The notes under the pieces are model-generated. The model had not been told where the DNA came from and ran no database searches. It saw only the letters and a list, made by a program, of their open reading frames with translations. DNA of 22,855 nucleotides from positions 1-22,855 of IMG/VR virus record IMGVR_UViG_3300008107_000810, one strand, 5' to 3'. Shown here piece after piece: positions 11,652-20,733 of the stretch. This stretch comes from a virus. The position numbers and the translations under genes were made by a program. The first letter of the stretch is position 1, and each line of letters opens with the position of its first letter.

Positions 11652-11987
11652 ATGACAGGAAAACCTTTCTTAACAGACGAAGAAATCAAAGAAAGAATCT
11701 CTTTCATTAAAGACAGGAAAGAGGAGGGGAAAACATGGGCAACCATAGGAGAGGAGTTGGGAGTAAAGGGGTGGAATGTTGAAAGCTTCTGGCGGCGCCA
11801 TGCCAAGGAAGAGAAGGTTCAATACGCCCTAATCACAAAGAACAACGAAAGATCGAAACCAAAGCCGGTCATTGTATTCCAAGAAAGGAAGTGCATGACT
11901 TGCCGAAAACCATTCAGGTCTGAGGGTTCGCACAACAGAATGTGCAGCCCATGCAAGCTTGAATCACATTCAACCATGGGGATATGA
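11652..11987 (+). CDS. HTH and zinc-ribbon protein, possible DNA-binding protein
   Basis: A 111-residue protein. An N-terminal helical part contains GKTWATIGEELGVKGWNVES (about residues 26-45), a helix-turn-helix-like segment of the kind used for DNA recognition. The C-terminal part has CMTCRKPFRSEGSHNRMCSP plus a further Cys: cysteines 81, 84, 98 and 101 form a treble-clef or zinc-ribbon motif common in phage proteins. Its start lies 20 bases after the last clear repeat unit, and its ribosome binding site (AGGAAG) sits where the next unit would be. It is therefore a candidate to bind the repeat array, but this is inference from position. Confidence 0.65.
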   Translation: MTGKPFLTDEEIKERISFIKDRKEEGKTWATIGEELGVKGWNVESFWRRHAKEEKVQYALITKNNERSKPKPVIVFQERKCMTCRKPFRSEGSHNRMCSPCKLESHSTMGI

Positions 11988-11988
11988 A

Positions 11989-12420
11989 ATGTCAGAACCC
12001 AAACAACCATGGCTAAAATTCGAGGCAATCAAAACCTCGATGCGTCAGGATGGAAAGGGAACATATATCGTTCTCACAATCCATCCAAACGAAACTCCCC
12101 TAGACCTATTGGGCGCCAGACCCGGCACCCGATACATGGTCGGAATGCTGCCCCTCGATGATCATGACCAGCCCATCAAAGGCAAGGATATGGAGGAAGG
12201 GGAGAGGGCGGTTCAATCCGCTGGTATGCTTTGCCGGAATATGAAGTTCCAGAAATGGCTTCAAGAAAAAGGCTTTGCATTTGACCTTAGCGAAGACGCC
12301 GCCGCCGAGGCAGTAAAGGAAATCTGCAATGTCGAAAGCAGATCTGAGTTGAAAGACAACCGAGCAGCCAGAAAGCTGTTCCTTGAATTGAGAGAGAGGT
12401 TTGAAAATGAAAGCCGGTGA
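11989..12420 (+). CDS. phage protein of unknown function
   Basis: A 143-residue protein starting one base after the previous stop, with GGGGAT upstream; a longer in-frame start exists but overlaps the previous gene. It opens MSEPKQPWLKFEAIKTSMRQ, then GKGTYIVLTIHPNETPLDLL and PGTRYMVGMLPLDD: a beta-rich domain with the pattern hPxE/D-x-P-x-D-L-L and G-T-R-Y seen in phage proteins near replication genes. The C-terminal half is helical and charged (AVQSAGMLCRNMKFQKWLQE). I cannot name a family. The stop overlaps the next gene by 14 bases. Confidence 0.6.
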   Translation: MSEPKQPWLKFEAIKTSMRQDGKGTYIVLTIHPNETPLDLLGARPGTRYMVGMLPLDDHDQPIKGKDMEEGERAVQSAGMLCRNMKFQKWLQEKGFAFDLSEDAAAEAVKEICNVESRSELKDNRAARKLFLELRERFENESR

Positions 12421-12733
12421 AATGCTGGGTCATGCTGCCACCCTGGTATCGGGGCAGAGGGCTATTGACTATGGCGACAAGACCATCAACCATGAACGCA
12501 TCGCAAGCTTGTGGAATTTCTGGCTTCAGGAAACCCGCAAGGGTGAAAACTTCCTGTCTGAAAGCCCAGACCTCAAGGCATACGATGTTGCCATGATGAT
12601 GCTGCTTCTGAAGGTCGCCCGTCTGATGCACTCCCCGGGACACCGCGATAGCCATGTCGATATTGCTGGCTACGCGGCAATCCTAGAAGAGATCAATAGT
12701 CCGCAATTTGTCGAGTCAACGAAGCCTTTTTAG
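12407..12733 (+). CDS. DUF6378-like phage protein
   Basis: A 108-residue protein. The start at 12407 follows GAGAGAGG at seven bases; an upstream TTG is less likely. The pattern GEMLGHAATLVSGQRAIDYG, then HERIASLWNFWL, AYDVAMMMLLLKVARLMHSP, and HVDIAGYAAI matches the DUF6378 family, widespread in phages. The all-helical pattern with acidic and His residues recalls MazG-like or dCTPase-like enzymes, but activity is not established. It is the last + strand gene, and its stop codon overlaps the stop of the giant - strand gene. Confidence 0.75.
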   Translation: MKAGEMLGHAATLVSGQRAIDYGDKTINHERIASLWNFWLQETRKGENFLSESPDLKAYDVAMMMLLLKVARLMHSPGHRDSHVDIAGYAAILEEINSPQFVESTKPF

Positions 12734-12739
12734 AAGGCT
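12723..12739. terminator. small hairpin at the convergent gene ends
   Basis: AGCCTT and AAGGCT pair over a TTTAG loop (6-bp stem) exactly across the two overlapping stop codons. On neither strand is it followed by a convincing T-run, so it is a weak candidate for a bidirectional terminator. Its position between two long convergent transcripts is the main argument. Confidence 0.35.
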
Positions 12740-15700
12740 CCGATGTTTCGGGCTTGATCAACCACCCGTTTCGCCACCTGATCGCGCCGCCTAATCAGCG
12801 GCTCGATTGCATTGGCCTTATCCAAGGCATCTCTATCACTGCGCTCGATCATTCGTATCCGCTTGTTGAGGTCGGCAATCTGCTCAGATGCGGTGTTCAC
12901 AGAAGAACGCAACCGGAGGGGCAGACCGGCCTCGCCCTGAAGTTCCGTCAGACGCTCAAAGTCCCGAGCCTGCCGAGCAAGGTTCTGAGACCGAACAAGC
13001 TGGTCCGTCATCTCCTTGATCTTGTAGAAGTCACCCACAAATCGGCTGACCATCTGTTCATCTTCACGGTAGAACCTCTGCATCCCAGCAAAGTTGGCAA
13101 GGATTGCGGGCATAGATGAAGGATCGCCAAACGCCCCAGCAGGCTTCCCTGGTATCAGACCGCCAGCAGCCAGGATACTATCAAACCCCGCCATCAACGA
13201 AGCCCCCAGCGTTCCTGTATAGCCGTCTAGCAGGGCCTGAGCCTTGATAGGGCTAAGAATATCGCCAAAGATAGAGTTGACCACGGCAGACAAAGCCTCA
13301 CCCGTCTTGGTGGTGCTGCGGTTAATGCGCTCACCAACCGGAAGGGCCTGCTCACCCTTGGTCTCAAGGGGTCTGCCACGGAAGAAGTCATAGTTGGTGA
13401 AGGCACCGAGGATCGGGTCAATCGCCTTGGGGATGGGGTTCATCCAGAAGGTGTTTTTCCCAACCTCAACCAAAGCCTCGGCCAAATCCTTACCCTCACC
13501 ACGGCGAATCGCATCGAGGACAAAGATCGGCAGCGCACCAAAAACCTGACCGATTTCAAACGCCCGAGGCAGGGTGATGTAGTTACCCATGAATGGGATG
13601 ATGTCGTAGTTGAGTTTCATGTAAGGCGGGATCTTGTCCCACTTTTCCTCGTCATCCTCTAAGTTCAAGCCATAGGCCATGAGAGAAAATGCGGTAAGAA
13701 CAAGTCCACGCAGGAAAATTTGCTGTGGAATACCAAGGGTCCACAGCCTGCGCTTGTCGCCCTTTTCATTTTCAACAAGGCGATAGGTCGTCTGCAATTT
13801 TGCGTTCAAGAACGGCACAAGCGGCATCATGAACTGCATACTGGCGCCCAGCCACCCTTCGCCCGTTCCACGACGAGAATAAGGAGCAAGAAGATACCCC
13901 TGGAAATCAGCGTCTTCCTGGCTCATTCCTTTTTTGACAAGATTTTCTGATAGCTTCAGGCGCTCTGCCATTTCGGTGGCTTCTGAAAGCTCCTGCATTT
14001 TACCGTAAGCCTGCCTTATGGCAGACAGAGCTTTGCCTTTGGACAGCGACTTCATAATGCCTTCGTCAGTAAGCTTCCGGGCAAAAATCTTGGCCATGTT
14101 CCTTGGCTCCATCCCGTACTCCATACCGCCAAAGCCGGTCTGAAGTGCGAAGTTTTGCGCGGACTCGCTGGCATTCAGGAAATCGCGTACACCCGCCAGG
14201 GTGTTAGTCGTAAATGGCTGCCCCTCCTGAACATAGGCAGAGATCTTGCCTTTGTAGAGGTTGGAGAAGATGAAGGATGGTGCGCTTGTAACGAAATCAC
14301 GGAAGATAGCCGCCGTCTTTGCCATGGTATTGTAGATACCGTTCTGCATGGTGCGGGGCATACCAGCCAGCGCACTAAACAGAGCCGCATCCTCAACATC
14401 AAAGGCAATGTCCTTGCCATTAACCTTATAGGTGATGGTGTTCTCGTTCTTCGTGCCTGTAAGGTTTTTCTTCCCAAGCTTTGCAAACTCCATGACCTCG
14501 GCAGAGGTCTTCATGGCAAGGTTCTTCAACCCGGCCTTCATGATCGAGTCTGCATTTAAGATGATATTGGAAATCAAATCGCCCAACGGGCTTTCGCCGC
14601 CCTTTAGTTCGCGGTTAATCGCGCTCGCTACGTTGGTGAAGCTTTCTCCAATTCTAGGTGATACGGAACGGCTTGGCTCCGCAGTAATGTCCTTCTCCAT
14701 AATCCGATAAAACGGAGTATAGAATACATCGCGCAGCTTCTGAGACTGATCCTTACTTATGATGCCGGTATCAACAGACCAGTCAATAAGCGCGTTATTG
14801 AGCTTATCAATGTCCGCTGCTGTTTGCTTCCAATTCGGATGCTTGGCTTCGGCAGTATTGATAGCATCTAATACAGCGCCGTCTGGTATATTTGTGAAAC
14901 CCTGCCTTCCATTCTTCCGAAGGTCACGTTCCTTCAGGGCGGCAAGATAAACTTGCAACTCGTTTATGTCGTCTGGATTTTTTACCCCAGCATCTTTCAT
15001 GATGGTGAACAGAGGCTTAACATCCCTGCGTGGAGTAATTCTTCCCGTTACAGGGTCTATCCTGCCCATAGCTTGAAAGAGCATTTGCTGAACGCGGGCA
15101 GTATTGGTCAGCGCCATTTCCATAGCGCGCCCAGCAGAGCGCCCAGTGTAACCGTTCGCAGAAGCCATCTCGTCTGCGTTGTACAAGCCAGCCGCGCGAT
15201 TTATGGTGGTGCGGGCAATCGCCGCTCCAGGACTTTCACCCTTCTTCTTGTCAATAAGAACCGACAGAACCTTATCGAGAAGCCCCATCTTTTCGGCTTC
15301 TGGAATTACCGCCTTATAGAAATCAGCAGCACTACCGAGCGGCAGCTTTGGCTGAGGAGGCGGCGGAGTGGGCTGTTGTGGCGCTGGAGTAAGGAGCGTT
15401 GGACCTGGAGGCTGAGGTGGCTGCGTGGGCGCACGAGAAGCCTCGATCTCAGTCTCAGGAGCCTGGACAAGAGCGGTCCCAGCAGAGAACTCCATGGAAA
15501 GCTGCTTGGGCTTCTTGGTCCAACCCTTCGTCTTAACGGGGTCAAACATCGGAGCCTCAGTCGGGTCCGTGCTGAGGAGGTGGCGCTTGCGATGATCCTC
15601 GATGAACTTGGCAACGGTTTGGTTTGGCAAACCAACATCACCCATAGCTGCCACAATCTTCCGATAAGCAGCGGCGATCTTTTGGAAGAACCGGCCCATG

Positions 15701-18700
15701 AGGCTTTCGGCTGGCTTGGAAACCAAAGACCACCGAGCAACCTGATCAGCAAACCACTCACTAAAGCTGAGGTAGTAAGAATCTAGCGTCTGATATGCAG
15801 GGCTATTCGGGTAGCCGCTTGCGATCTTCTTCCCAACAACTGCCGTCCTCAAGAGCTTGATGTATTGAGGGGTCGGAAGCTTCTTGTTCTTTAATAGCCA
15901 CTGGTCAAACGCATTCATCACCTCATTGACGGTTGCGTTTGATTCCTTCTTGAGAATTTGCTTGTCAAAGACATGGCCAATTTCATGAGCTAAGGTTTCA
16001 ATTTGTTGAGAAAGGCGAACATCATCTTTGATTGCGATTGTGTATGCGTTTTCTCCAACGCGACTTATGGTTACACCAAAATAATCCCCCTCACGGTAGT
16101 ATGCCGCACGGCGAGAACGAAACCAATCATCGCCATACAGATTATTTCTTTCGGCGTAGTCAGGGTCTTTCGTTCCATTGAAGGTGGTGAAGAAAATCTT
16201 GGCATCAGACATACCAAGCTCTTTGAGAAGCTCAGATGTCCACCCACGCAGTCTTTCTGGAAACGATTTATCGAAGCCGATATTAGACCCCACAGGAATC
16301 GGGCCGTTTGGATTCTGTTTGATGCGCTGATTTGCGCGAGCAACAGCATCCTTCTTGGCCTCCCTCATGCGGTCCAAAATAAACTCAGGAACAAACGGGC
16401 CGTTGTATTTATCTACATCAATCAACGCACCCTTATCTCGGGTCGTCTGCCCGTTAGTCATGGCCCCGAAGTAAACCGGGTTCCCGTTTCGATCAATGCC
16501 CTCAAGGATTGCGAAGTCTTTGTCTTGATAGACAATAGGCGCGTAGTGCCTGCGCGAGTATTCTTGAATGGGATTGACCGCTGATGCGGGGGAAACAGAA
16601 GGCTCTTCTACAGTCTCAATAGGACGACCACGCGAGAACATAGCCGTCTGGTCTGGATTAAGAGACGCAAGGATAGCTTGCTCTGGAGTAATGCGCCGCT
16701 CTTTGCCAACCAAATCAACATCAGGTGTTTGGGTGGCAGCTTCTTCCGCGTAAGCCTTTAGACGACGAGTAATAGCTGCCTTGGAGGCAACCTTACTCAT
16801 GTTGTCATTAGACATGAGGCGAATAATGGACGCCTCTAGTGGAGTGACGGGATTCATCATGTCCTCAATCTTGAGGACTTCCGCAGGGGTCATGCCCCTG
16901 TCACGACCAGACCTAATCCTATCAGACGCCCGCACAATATCAGGAACAATGTTGAACTCTTCCCTGATGCGGCCAGACTCAACTCCTCTGCGGAGAGCGA
17001 GCATTGAGGGCGTTGCGTTGACCATTGCGCCCGTGATGGATTTTAGGTCATCGTCCGCGCTGCTGATGGACTTTTCTAAAAGGGTTTGATCGTTATATGC
17101 CGCAGCAAATAAAGCTCGGTTAATTCTATTGATACCGTCAGGAAGAAGCTTTCCGCTTTTAGCATCAATGAAATCACTGAGGTCGTTTCCAGAAGAAATC
17201 GCATTAACAAAATCATTAACGAACCCGCGATTCTTTGCGGCTTCAATCCCAGCCTCTAACGTCCCGTCAAACTTAGCCAACAACTGATCGGTTAAAGCCT
17301 CAGCGTCTTCACGGGCCAACTCGACAGGGCCTAGGTTTTGGCTGGCGCTTTTGTTGGCAGCTTTTACAAACCGAACACGCTGGTTCTCATCAAGGTCCGT
17401 TAAGCGGCGGCGCACCAGAACCGGAAACTGCATCCCGGCAGTATCATACCCAGCGTTCTGAAGAGACTGAACATAGGCCCTGAACCCTTCTGGGTTGTTC
17501 TCAGCAGCCTTTTTCAGACCAGCAATACGGTGGTTGCCCACCTCAACGATGTTATCTGCCCCAACAACCGGAGCGCCACGATCCGCGTATTGGCTGGTGG
17601 TAAGCTGAGAGAAGTCGGGGCGATTGGCGATCTTTGAGATCAGAAGCTCATTGGCTTTGGCGTCAATGTTCCTGTTCTGAAGCCTGCCGCTGGCTGGAGT
17701 GAGAGAATACAGATCCACAACCTCTGGCACCACATCAACAGACATGGTTTGCCCACCAGGGCCGGGCGGCGTGATGACGGGGAACTGAGTTCCTACGGGA
17801 ACATTGAATGAGACAAACTGAGGGGGCGCCACAGACGCAGGCGGCTCAACAACGGGAGCGGCTTCTTGCTGCTCAGGGGCTTGAGTGGTTAGGGTCTCTG
17901 GTGGCTGTGGGTTTTGAGACTCCCACTGCCAAAACCTATTCATAATATCTACGGGAGACGGCAGATTGGCAGCGTCAGGACCACCAGCAGCGCGGCGCCT
18001 TTCGTTGTCAATAATCTCTTTCTCGACATCGCCGAGTGTTGCGGCCCTACGTTCTTGCCAATCGGTGTATGCCGGATTCACTTGCTCTTGAGGTGCAGCA
18101 GGGACAGCAGCGGGGATGGGCGGGGCTGGCGGAACAGCCTCAGTCGGCGCAGGAGGGACCGGAGGGGGTGGGGTTACAGCAGGAATGGCCGGGCCAGCAG
18201 TGGGCGGGGCTGGAGATGCAGGAGGAGCGGGAGGTGCAGCGGGGGGCGGCGGTGCGCCGGGAGGAGTGACTTGCGCTTCGGGGCGGCTAATTGCCCCAGA
18301 AACGCCACCCAGAACTGCGCCAAGAGCGGCCCCAGTTGCGGCCTGTCCTGCAACGCCACGGCTAATATCGCGCTCAACATCAGCCCGGAGGGCAGCAATG
18401 TTTTGTGACGCCCTACCCCCACCTTCTTCGATACCTTCCTGAAGGGCTTCCCATCCAGAGGTTCCGAGAACACGGGAAATAATGCTGCGTTTAGCGTTCC
18501 CAACCAACAGAGCTTTTTCTGCGCCGGGAAGAACAGCCATGGTCCCAGCAGAAATACCGCCACCCATAATACCAGCAAGGCGAGCGCCTTCAGTGGCAAG
18601 CTGCTGACGAGCTTCTTCTGGTGAGAGCCTTTCGACAAGAGCCTGATAGTTTGGACTTGCGTTCAGAACTTCAGGAGCCAAGCCCATGATGTCCTGATAA

Positions 18701-19383
18701 GTCTGATTTGCAACTTCGCCGCCCTGCAACCCAGCGCCGGAACCAACGGCTGCTGCTAGACCAGCCCTTTGCCCAGCCTCAGCCGCAGCCCTCTCGGCAC
18801 CAACAGCGGCGGCTCTCGCTCCTGTTCGACCAGCGATTTGACCAGCGGCTGTTGCGACTCGACCAATTCCAAAAGACGCAAGAAGCTGAGGAATTTGCTC
18901 GACAGCCATAGACCCAAGCAGCCCCGGGTTTTGCGCTAAGGTGGAAACCACAGCACCGACTTCTTCGCGGAACCCTTGGCCCTCAGCTTCTTTTAATGCT
19001 TGGTCCAGAAGCTGTCTTTTTTGGATAAGCTCGGGAGACATGAGGCTTTCGCCTGCCCCCCGAATACTTTGCCCAAGGCGAGTAAGGGGATTGTCAAAAG
19101 ACCCAGTGCCAATACCAACAATCCCGCCAAGCCCACTAGCAATACCGCCAAGCCCAGATACAGTAGAGCCAGCAACATCTCCAACCCGCGCACCAATCGT
19201 TCCAAGGAAACCCCTTTCTGGAATAGGCGCCGGAGCAGCAGGCCCCATCGGCTCTTCTGAAACCTGTCTTGACGCACGAGCTTGGGGTAGAATATCTCGC
19301 TCAATGGCTTGAACAATTTGATCTCCAGACATGGAGTCTGGAAATTGAATCGGGCCAAGCCCAGGAACTTCAATAGTTGGCAT
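12730..19383 (-). CDS. giant polyvalent protein: ParB-like, zincin and LPD38-like domains
   Basis: A 2,217-residue protein started by ATG after GGGAG. Visible order: a short N-terminal motif (MPTIEVPGLGPIQFPDSMSG); Gly/Ala-rich hydrophobic segments (residues ~70-350); a Pro-rich linker (~367-440); a DdrB-like ParB domain (~560-690) with NIDAKANE, GAPVVGADNIVEVGNHRIAG and an N-x-S region; a zincin-type metallopeptidase with HEIGH at 1133-1137 and a likely third ligand, E1209, in SFSEWFADQ; a second Pro-rich linker (~1318-1348); a long LPD38-like region with a hydrophobic stretch near 1888-1905; and a C-terminal coiled coil. This is the layout of large polyvalent proteins, which are thought to be packaged in the virion and injected with the DNA to act on host factors. 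It lies downstream of virion-type genes on the same strand. The target of the peptidase is unknown. Confidence 0.85.
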   Translation of the reverse strand: MPTIEVPGLGPIQFPDSMSGDQIVQAIERDILPQARASRQVSEEPMGPAAPAPIPERGFLGTIGARVGDVAGSTVSGLGGIASGLGGIVGIGTGSFDNPLTRLGQSIRGAGESLMSPELIQKRQLLDQALKEAEGQGFREEVGAVVSTLAQNPGLLGSMAVEQIPQLLASFGIGRVATAAGQIAGRTGARAAAVGAERAAAEAGQRAGLAAAVGSGAGLQGGEVANQTYQDIMGLAPEVLNASPNYQALVERLSPEEARQQLATEGARLAGIMGGGISAGTMAVLPGAEKALLVGNAKRSIISRVLGTSGWEALQEGIEEGGGRASQNIAALRADVERDISRGVAGQAATGAALGAVLGGVSGAISRPEAQVTPPGAPPPPAAPPAPPASPAPPTAGPAIPAVTPPPPVPPAPTEAVPPAPPIPAAVPAAPQEQVNPAYTDWQERRAATLGDVEKEIIDNERRRAAGGPDAANLPSPVDIMNRFWQWESQNPQPPETLTTQAPEQQEAAPVVEPPASVAPPQFVSFNVPVGTQFPVITPPGPGGQTMSVDVVPEVVDLYSLTPASGRLQNRNIDAKANELLISKIANRPDFSQLTTSQYADRGAPVVGADNIVEVGNHRIAGLKKAAENNPEGFRAYVQSLQNAGYDTAGMQFPVLVRRRLTDLDENQRVRFVKAANKSASQNLGPVELAREDAEALTDQLLAKFDGTLEAGIEAAKNRGFVNDFVNAISSGNDLSDFIDAKSGKLLPDGINRINRALFAAAYNDQTLLEKSISSADDDLKSITGAMVNATPSMLALRRGVESGRIREEFNIVPDIVRASDRIRSGRDRGMTPAEVLKIEDMMNPVTPLEASIIRLMSNDNMSKVASKAAITRRLKAYAEEAATQTPDVDLVGKERRITPEQAILASLNPDQTAMFSRGRPIETVEEPSVSPASAVNPIQEYSRRHYAPIVYQDKDFAILEGIDRNGNPVYFGAMTNGQTTRDKGALIDVDKYNGPFVPEFILDRMREAKKDAVARANQRIKQNPNGPIPVGSNIGFDKSFPERLRGWTSELLKELGMSDAKIFFTTFNGTKDPDYAERNNLYGDDWFRSRRAAYYREGDYFGVTISRVGENAYTIAIKDDVRLSQQIETLAHEIGHVFDKQILKKESNATVNEVMNAFDQWLLKNKKLPTPQYIKLLRTAVVGKKIASGYPNSPAYQTLDSYYLSFSEWFADQVARWSLVSKPAESLMGRFFQKIAAAYRKIVAAMGDVGLPNQTVAKFIEDHRKRHLLSTDPTEAPMFDPVKTKGWTKKPKQLSMEFSAGTALVQAPETEIEASRAPTQPPQPPGPTLLTPAPQQPTPPPPQPKLPLGSAADFYKAVIPEAEKMGLLDKVLSVLIDKKKGESPGAAIARTTINRAAGLYNADEMASANGYTGRSAGRAMEMALTNTARVQQMLFQAMGRIDPVTGRITPRRDVKPLFTIMKDAGVKNPDDINELQVYLAALKERDLRKNGRQGFTNIPDGAVLDAINTAEAKHPNWKQTAADIDKLNNALIDWSVDTGIISKDQSQKLRDVFYTPFYRIMEKDITAEPSRSVSPRIGESFTNVASAINRELKGGESPLGDLISNIILNADSIMKAGLKNLAMKTSAEVMEFAKLGKKNLTGTKNENTITYKVNGKDIAFDVEDAALFSALAGMPRTMQNGIYNTMAKTAAIFRDFVTSAPSFIFSNLYKGKISAYVQEGQPFTTNTLAGVRDFLNASESAQNFALQTGFGGMEYGMEPRNMAKIFARKLTDEGIMKSLSKGKALSAIRQAYGKMQELSEATEMAERLKLSENLVKKGMSQEDADFQGYLLAPYSRRGTGEGWLGASMQFMMPLVPFLNAKLQTTYRLVENEKGDKRRLWTLGIPQQIFLRGLVLTAFSLMAYGLNLEDDEEKWDKIPPYMKLNYDIIPFMGNYITLPRAFEIGQVFGALPIFVLDAIRRGEGKDLAEALVEVGKNTFWMNPIPKAIDPILGAFTNYDFFRGRPLETKGEQALPVGERINRSTTKTGEALSAVVNSIFGDILSPIKAQALLDGYTGTLGASLMAGFDSILAAGGLIPGKPAGAFGDPSSMPAILANFAGMQRFYREDEQMVSRFVGDFYKIKEMTDQLVRSQNLARQARDFERLTELQGEAGLPLRLRSSVNTASEQIADLNKRIRMIERSDRDALDKANAIEPLIRRRDQVAKRVVDQARNIGAF

Positions 19384-19386
19384 TAT

Positions 19387-20721
19387 TTAGCTCCCAGGAG
19401 GGATGTACCTACCGTCTTCAATTCTGCCACCAAGGGGGCCAGCCGGTAAAGAAGGCGCCGATGGTTGCCCTTGAGTTTCAGAAACGGAGCCACGCCTGCC
19501 GGTAAGATTAATCTGCTGAAGCTGCAAAAGACGACTTTGATTCGCTTCAATCTGCCTCATCAAATCATCCCGTTCAGTTTTCCAGGCGTCATACGCAGGA
19601 TTTCGCCGGGGTTCGCCAAGTCCCAAATAAGTGGACCGGGTTTCTGGCGGGGCATTTCCAAGTGTACTTAGCCGCTCCCTCAAAGCTGGTAGCGTTCTTT
19701 GTATGGTGTTAATTTCCCCTGTGATGCCAGCAACATCTAACCTTGGTTCCGGTCTGCGAATGCGAAGCATATCTTCCACCGCAGCGCGCCGCTCTGGAGA
19801 CATGGCGTTCCATTCTTCGGCAGTGTAATATCCTTGCTGACGAAGAAGATCAGCCTGTCTTTGAGCCGCATTTCCAGCGCGCCTGTCCTCAAGCTCCAAA
19901 GCTCGCCTACTTATTTCTTCCTGCGACCTAATCGTCCGATCAGTATTAGCGGCCTGACCGGCAAGCTGTGCGCGCAGTCTGTTATTCGCGCCAATCTCGG
20001 CGGTTAGGTTGCGATGCTCCGCAGCACTAATCTGCCCCACCATATACTGACGGGTGATTTCCTGCTTCGCCAGATCCATCTCATCCCGCAGACCCTGACG
20101 CTGTTCAGCGCGTATTTGACCGGCTTGCTGTGTGTAGGACTGAACCGCAGGGGCGGCACCCTCACCAACTGCCCCAAGGAAGCTTGGGTTCTTGCTCGCG
20201 GCCATGCGAAGGCCAGCTTCAACCAACGCAAGGTTGATAGCCTCGTTCTTGCGAGCGGCAGGATCAATCCGCTCTTTCTGCATCCGCTCACGCAGACCGC
20301 CCATCATATCTGGGAACAGACCGGCATTGCGCTGATAGACTTCAGCCAAGGTCGGAACGCGATCCCCGGGGGCATAAGACGCGGCAGGATCAGCCTGAAC
20401 AACATCGCCTTCTGCCATGCGAACAATGCCGCCACTACGGAATTGCTGGGCTTCTTCGGCAGCTTGTTCTTCTGCCTCGTAGCCAGGGGTGCGTAGAGAA
20501 CGAATACCCTGCTCGTCCGCGTAAGTTTGAGGAGGCGCCGCTAGATCCTCAGCAACGGTAGTCTCAGGTTCCTGCTGCTGCTGCGCTCGCATATCCTTGC
20601 GGCGGCGGATCTCAGATAGAACCAAGTATGAAGGCGCAGAGCTATCAGGCGCCTGCATCAACTGCATAAGCTGATCGTCTGATGCGTTCTTGAGGGCGTC
20701 TTGGATCTTGAGGAGGTTCAT
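19387..20721 (-). CDS. internal-virion-like protein, Gln/Ala/Arg-rich
   Basis: A 444-residue protein rich in Gln, Ala, Arg and Glu, with long predicted helices (for example residues ~150-320, around EAINLALVEAGLRMAA, AEHRNLTAEIGANNRLRAQL and ISRRALELEDRRAGNAAQRQ). The FRSGGIVRMAEGDVV motif near residue 100 is a turn often seen in structural proteins of podovirus-like marine and freshwater phages. The C-terminus is low-complexity (SETQGQPSAPSLPAGPLGGR). It starts after AGGATTTAG and ends three bases before the giant gene. It is probably a minor virion or core component, ejected or structural; the exact role is unknown. Confidence 0.6.
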   Translation of the reverse strand: MNLLKIQDALKNASDDQLMQLMQAPDSSAPSYLVLSEIRRRKDMRAQQQQEPETTVAEDLAAPPQTYADEQGIRSLRTPGYEAEEQAAEEAQQFRSGGIVRMAEGDVVQADPAASYAPGDRVPTLAEVYQRNAGLFPDMMGGLRERMQKERIDPAARKNEAINLALVEAGLRMAASKNPSFLGAVGEGAAPAVQSYTQQAGQIRAEQRQGLRDEMDLAKQEITRQYMVGQISAAEHRNLTAEIGANNRLRAQLAGQAANTDRTIRSQEEISRRALELEDRRAGNAAQRQADLLRQQGYYTAEEWNAMSPERRAAVEDMLRIRRPEPRLDVAGITGEINTIQRTLPALRERLSTLGNAPPETRSTYLGLGEPRRNPAYDAWKTERDDLMRQIEANQSRLLQLQQINLTGRRGSVSETQGQPSAPSLPAGPLGGRIEDGRYIPPGS

Positions 20722-20733
20722 GTCTAAATCCTA

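Noticed and set aside
10895-11806. Three - strand frames with repeating MVHS and MELS residues across the array
   Set aside because: All three lie in one frame broken by stops and by the one-base slip. The Met codons come from the conserved CCAT of the boxes, and stop frequency is about that expected by chance.
14953-15786. Long + strand frames opposite the giant gene (also 16003-16584 and 17914-18408)
   Set aside because: They are antisense shadows of a gene with strong codon bias and recognisable domains. They have no ribosome binding sites, and their proteins are of low complexity.
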